In this document: piece after piece, positions 60,696 to 64,000 of the stretch | How positions within the stretch are numbered: the first letter of the stretch is position 1 | Layout: the number at the start of each line of letters is the position of its first letter | From: Bacillota bacterium | Lineage (GTDB): Bacteria > Bacillota > Dethiobacteria > DTU022 | Assembly (NCBI GenBank): GCA_029552125.1 | Contig: JAKPEE010000069.1 | Location: forward strand, 1-64,000 | DNA: 64,000 bases | Direction: 5' to 3' | The notes under the pieces: model-generated | What the model was told of the DNA's origin: nothing | Databases searched by the model: none | Seen by the model: the letters and a program-made list of their open reading frames with translations, nothing else | Position numbers and translations under genes: made by a program

Positions 60696-62009
60696 ATGAT
60701 TGACCGTTATGCCCGCCCGGAAATGAAGCGGCTCTGGAGCCTGGAAAACCGCTTCGCCAAGTTTTTGCAGATCGAAATCCTGGCGGCCCGGGCCTGGGCC
60801 GAGCTGGGCGTAATTCCCAGGGAAGCGGCCCGCTTAATCGAACAAAACTCGCGCTTCTCCGTAGAACGCATCCTGGAGCTGGAGCAGGAAACCCGCCATG
60901 ATGTGGTGGCCTTTACCCGCTGCGTGGCCGAATCGCTGGGCGACGAGAGCCGCTATTTTCATTATGGGCTGACCTCCTATGACGTAGTGGATACGGCCCT
61001 GTCGGCAATGCTGGTGGAAGCGGCAGCACTCATTAAAGAGGGGCTGCACCGGCTGGAGGAGGCCCTGAAAGAGCAGGCTCTGCGGCATAAACAAACCGTG
61101 ATGGCCGGGCGCACCCACGGTGTTCATGCCGAGCCGACCAGCCTCGGGCTGAAGTTTGCCCTCTGGCTGGCCGAAACCAGGCGCAACCGGGAACGCCTGG
61201 AGCGGGCCACAGAAAATATTCGCGTCGGCAAGCTATCCGGTGCGGTGGGCCACTATGCCCATATTGATCCCTTTGTCGAGGAATATGTTTGCCGCGAACT
61301 GGGATTGGCCGTGGCACCGGTATCGACCCAGGTGCTGCAGCGCGACCGCCATGCCGAATTTGTGACCGTTCTGGCCCTGGTGGGCGCTTCCCTGGAAAAG
61401 ATTGCTCTGGAGGTGCGCAACCTGCAGCGCACTGAAACCCGCGAACTGGAGGAGCCGTTTTACCGCGGGCAAAAAGGTTCCTCGGCCATGCCGCATAAAC
61501 GCAATCCTGTCACCTGTGAACAGATTTGCGGCCTGGCCCGGGTGTTGCGGGGCTATGCCTCCGCAGCCCTGGAAAACGTAGCCCTGTGGCATGAGCGGGA
61601 TATTTCACACTCATCGGTAGAACGGATCATTTTGCCGGACAGCACTACTCTCGTAGACTACCTGCTCCACCAGGTGGCCCGCGTTATACGCGAACTGCAT
61701 ATTTATCCGGAACAGATGACCCGCAATCTTGGCCTTACCGGAGGGTTGATTTACTCGCAAAGGGTGCTTCTGGCGCTGGTAGATAAAGGCCTGAGCCGGG
61801 AAAAGTCATACGACCTGGTGCAGCGCTGCGCCATGGAGTCATGGACCAAAGGGCTTTCTTTTAAAGATCTTCTGTGGCAAGAACCGGCAGTGCGGGAGCA
61901 ATTTAGTGAAAGGGAGCTTGACGGATTATTTGATCCCGCCTATTACCTGCGGCGAGTGGATCTGATCTACCGCCGCCTGGGTCTGGGTGAGGAAGCGCAG
62001 GCCGAATGA
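60696..62009 (+). CDS. purB: Adenylosuccinate lyase
   Basis: MIDRYARPEMKRLWSLENRFAKFLQIEILAARA...TSYDVVDTA...KGSSAMPHKRNPVTCEQICGLAR. Confidence 0.97.
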   Translation: MIDRYARPEMKRLWSLENRFAKFLQIEILAARAWAELGVIPREAARLIEQNSRFSVERILELEQETRHDVVAFTRCVAESLGDESRYFHYGLTSYDVVDTALSAMLVEAAALIKEGLHRLEEALKEQALRHKQTVMAGRTHGVHAEPTSLGLKFALWLAETRRNRERLERATENIRVGKLSGAVGHYAHIDPFVEEYVCRELGLAVAPVSTQVLQRDRHAEFVTVLALVGASLEKIALEVRNLQRTETRELEEPFYRGQKGSSAMPHKRNPVTCEQICGLARVLRGYASAALENVALWHERDISHSSVERIILPDSTTLVDYLLHQVARVIRELHIYPEQMTRNLGLTGGLIYSQRVLLALVDKGLSREKSYDLVQRCAMESWTKGLSFKDLLWQEPAVREQFSERELDGLFDPAYYLRRVDLIYRRLGLGEEAQAE

Positions 62010-62140
62010 ATCATCGTTAATGGGATATCCAGCCGGCGGCAGTTGGCACACGAAAGCAGCGGCAAGGGGCAAGGCAGGATTAAAGCTGTAGCCAAGCTGT
62101 ATTGTTTTGCAATCCAGGATTAAAGTAGGAGGGTTAAACG

Positions 62141-62875
62141 GTGAATCGGGGGGAAATTTTATACGAAGGCAAGGCCAAGAAAGTTTTCCGCACCAGCGAT
62201 CCGGATTTATACCTGATCGAATATAAAGACGATGCCACTGCTTTTGATGGGCTGAAAAAAGACAGGCTGGAAGGCAAGGGTGTTCTGAACAACGCTCTTT
62301 CCGCCATCTTTTTTACTTTACTGGAAGAAAAAGGAGTAGAAACGCATTTTGTCCGCAAGCTCAGTGAGCGGGAAATGCTGGTCAAAGCCCTGGAGATTAT
62401 TCCGGTGGAAGTAATCGTGCGTAATATTGCTGCCGGAAGTCTTTCCAAGCGCCTCGGCATTCCCGAAGGGACCGTTTTGGGCCGGACCGTGCTTGAATTT
62501 TACCTGAAAGACGATGCCCTGCACGATCCGATGATTAACCATAATCATATTTACGCCCTGGGGCTGGCTTCAGCGGAAGAGGTGGCGCAGCTTGAGGCGG
62601 CGGCCCTGGAGGTAAACGCTGTCTTAGCGCCGTATCTGAAGGAGCGGGGGCTAATCCTGGTGGACTTTAAGCTGGAATTTGGCCGGCACAAGGGGAAAAT
62701 CCTTCTGGGTGACGAGATTTCTCCAGACACCTGCCGCTTCTGGGATTCCTCCAGCGGCGAAAAACTGGACAAAGACCGCTTCCGCAGGGATCTGGGCGGG
62801 GTCGTGGAGGCCTACCGCGAAGTGTGGCGGCGGGTAAAGGGGGGCGAAAACGGTGCTCTGGAAAGCCAGGATTGA
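62141..62875 (+). CDS. purC: Phosphoribosylaminoimidazole-succinocarboxamide synthase
   Basis: [29 protein letters not shown]...VRNIAAGSL...[18 protein letters not shown] start. Confidence 0.97.
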   Translation: MNRGEILYEGKAKKVFRTSDPDLYLIEYKDDATAFDGLKKDRLEGKGVLNNALSAIFFTLLEEKGVETHFVRKLSEREMLVKALEIIPVEVIVRNIAAGSLSKRLGIPEGTVLGRTVLEFYLKDDALHDPMINHNHIYALGLASAEEVAQLEAAALEVNAVLAPYLKERGLILVDFKLEFGRHKGKILLGDEISPDTCRFWDSSSGEKLDKDRFRRDLGGVVEAYREVWRRVKGGENGALESQD

Positions 62876-63110
62876 GATCACCTTGAAAAAAGAAGTGCTG
62901 GATCCCCAGGGCGCCGCCGTCGAGAATGCCTTGAAGGCCCTGCACTATAACAATGTTAAGCAGGTACGCATCGGAAAATATATGGAGCTCTACCTGGAGG
63001 CGGAGGAAAGGGAAGCGGGGGCGAAGCAGGTGGAGGAGATGTGCCGCCGCCTTCTGGCCAACCCGGTCATTGAAGATTTTAGCTACACGCTGACGGAGGC
63101 GGAGCGATGA
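62853..63110 (+). CDS. purS: Phosphoribosylformylglycinamidine synthase subunit PurS
   Basis: [42 protein letters not shown]. Confidence 0.95.
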   Translation: MLWKARIEITLKKEVLDPQGAAVENALKALHYNNVKQVRIGKYMELYLEAEEREAGAKQVEEMCRRLLANPVIEDFSYTLTEAER

Positions 63111-63820
63111 AATTCGGGATTATTGTTTTCCCCGGGTCCAATTGCGACCTTGACGCCTATCATCTGGTTAAAGATGTGCTTAAAAAAGAAGCCTCCTATA
63201 TCTGGTGGGAAGAAACCGACCTTTCCGGTTATGATGCTCTCATTCTTCCCGGGGGCTTCTCCTACGGGGACTACCTGCGCGCCGGGGCCATCGCCCGCTT
63301 TACCCCGGTGATGGGAGCGGTGATCCAATTTGCGCGGCAGGGCGGGCTGGTCCTGGGCATTTGCAACGGTTTCCAGGTGCTGACGGAGGCGGGGCTGCTG
63401 CCGGGAGCCCTCTACCGTAATGCACACCTGCAATTCCGGTGCGGCTGGACTTATGTACGGGTGGAGAACCACACCCTGCCGTTTACCGGCGCCGCCCGTC
63501 CGGACCAGGTGCTGAAAATACCGGTTGCGCACGGCGACGGGAACTACTATGTGGGCCCGGAGGTGCTGCGCCGCTTGAAAAAGAACCGGCAAATTGTATT
63601 GCGTTACGTGGATGCAGCGGGCCGTGAAAGTGCCGCGGCCAACCCCAACGGTTCCCTGGATCATATTGCCGCAGTATGCAATGAATCCGGCAATGTGCTG
63701 GGCATGATGCCCCACCCGGAGCGGGCCGGGGAAGCGCTCCTCGGTTCGGAAGACGGCCTGGTGATCTTCCGTTCCTTGCTCCAATATTTCGATCAGCGGG
63801 GAGGCGGCAGCGGTGACTGA
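63107..63820 (+). CDS. purQ: Phosphoribosylformylglycinamidine synthase subunit PurQ
   Basis: [15 protein letters not shown]...[19 protein letters not shown]...[21 protein letters not shown]...MMPHPERA. Confidence 0.97.
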   Translation: MKFGIIVFPGSNCDLDAYHLVKDVLKKEASYIWWEETDLSGYDALILPGGFSYGDYLRAGAIARFTPVMGAVIQFARQGGLVLGICNGFQVLTEAGLLPGALYRNAHLQFRCGWTYVRVENHTLPFTGAARPDQVLKIPVAHGDGNYYVGPEVLRRLKKNRQIVLRYVDAAGRESAAANPNGSLDHIAAVCNESGNVLGMMPHPERAGEALLGSEDGLVIFRSLLQYFDQRGGGSGD

Positions 63821-64000
63821 AACAGGCAGGCATCTCTGGCGCCGGCTGGGCTTGAACGATGGGGAATATGAGCGCATCTGCGCCGACCTGGGCCGGGAGC
63901 CCAACCGGGTCGAATTGAATATGTACAGCGTGATGTGGTCAGAGCACTGTAGCTACAAGCATTCAAAGTCAACTTTGCGCCTCTTTCCAACCAGCGGCCC
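63813..64000 (+). CDS. purL: Phosphoribosylformylglycinamidine synthase subunit PurL, 5' part, runs off the window
   Basis: GTG start overlapping pur[62 protein letters not shown]. Confidence 0.93.
   Translation, partial: MTETGRHLWRRLGLNDGEYERICADLGREPNRVELNMYSVMWSEHCSYKHSKSTLRLFPTSG

Noticed and set aside
63083-63904. 273-aa minus-strand ORF over purQ
   Set aside because: Antisense shadow of the clearly identified purQ-purL genes in GC-rich DNA

Overview
The window comes from a Firmicute, probably Clostridia/Peptococcaceae-like (inferred from a T-box, CIRCE, a ykkC-class riboswitch and LCP proteins). Positions about 1-46 kb hold a large, almost entirely plus-strand surface-glycan biosynthesis and export locus. 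It contains many GT2/GT4 glycosyltransferases, two ATP-grasp ligases, a sugar aminotransferase with NeuD-type acyltransferase, BKACE and WbqC-like genes, a Wzm/Wzt-type ABC exporter, the dTDP-rhamnose genes rfbBACD, a polyprenyl-phosphate sugar transferase and two LytR-CpsA-Psr ligases. From about 46 to 64 kb the content is mostly housekeeping: pyrF, a DUF368/PopT-like protein, groES-groEL with CIRCE, acyl-CoA dehydrogenase, trpB2 behind a Trp T-box, and purE-B-C-S-Q-L behind a ykkC/PRPP-like riboswitch. The most unusual part is an AT-richer block at 19.3-26.9 kb. It encodes a stand-alone PP-loop (asparagine-synthase-like) protein, an alginate-lyase-like protein, and a 1569-aa protein that combines both of those domain types with two copies of an uncharacterised 'RIIGN(D/N)LYP...WILPWDG' domain. 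The block sits directly downstream of an ABC ATPase whose nucleotide-binding domain is duplicated in one chain. The locus also holds several decayed genes: an IS-adjacent truncated glycosyltransferase, a pseG/spsG remnant, an internally deleted neuB/spsE and a frameshifted membrane-protein remnant. All assignments are by eye from motifs; no searches were run.
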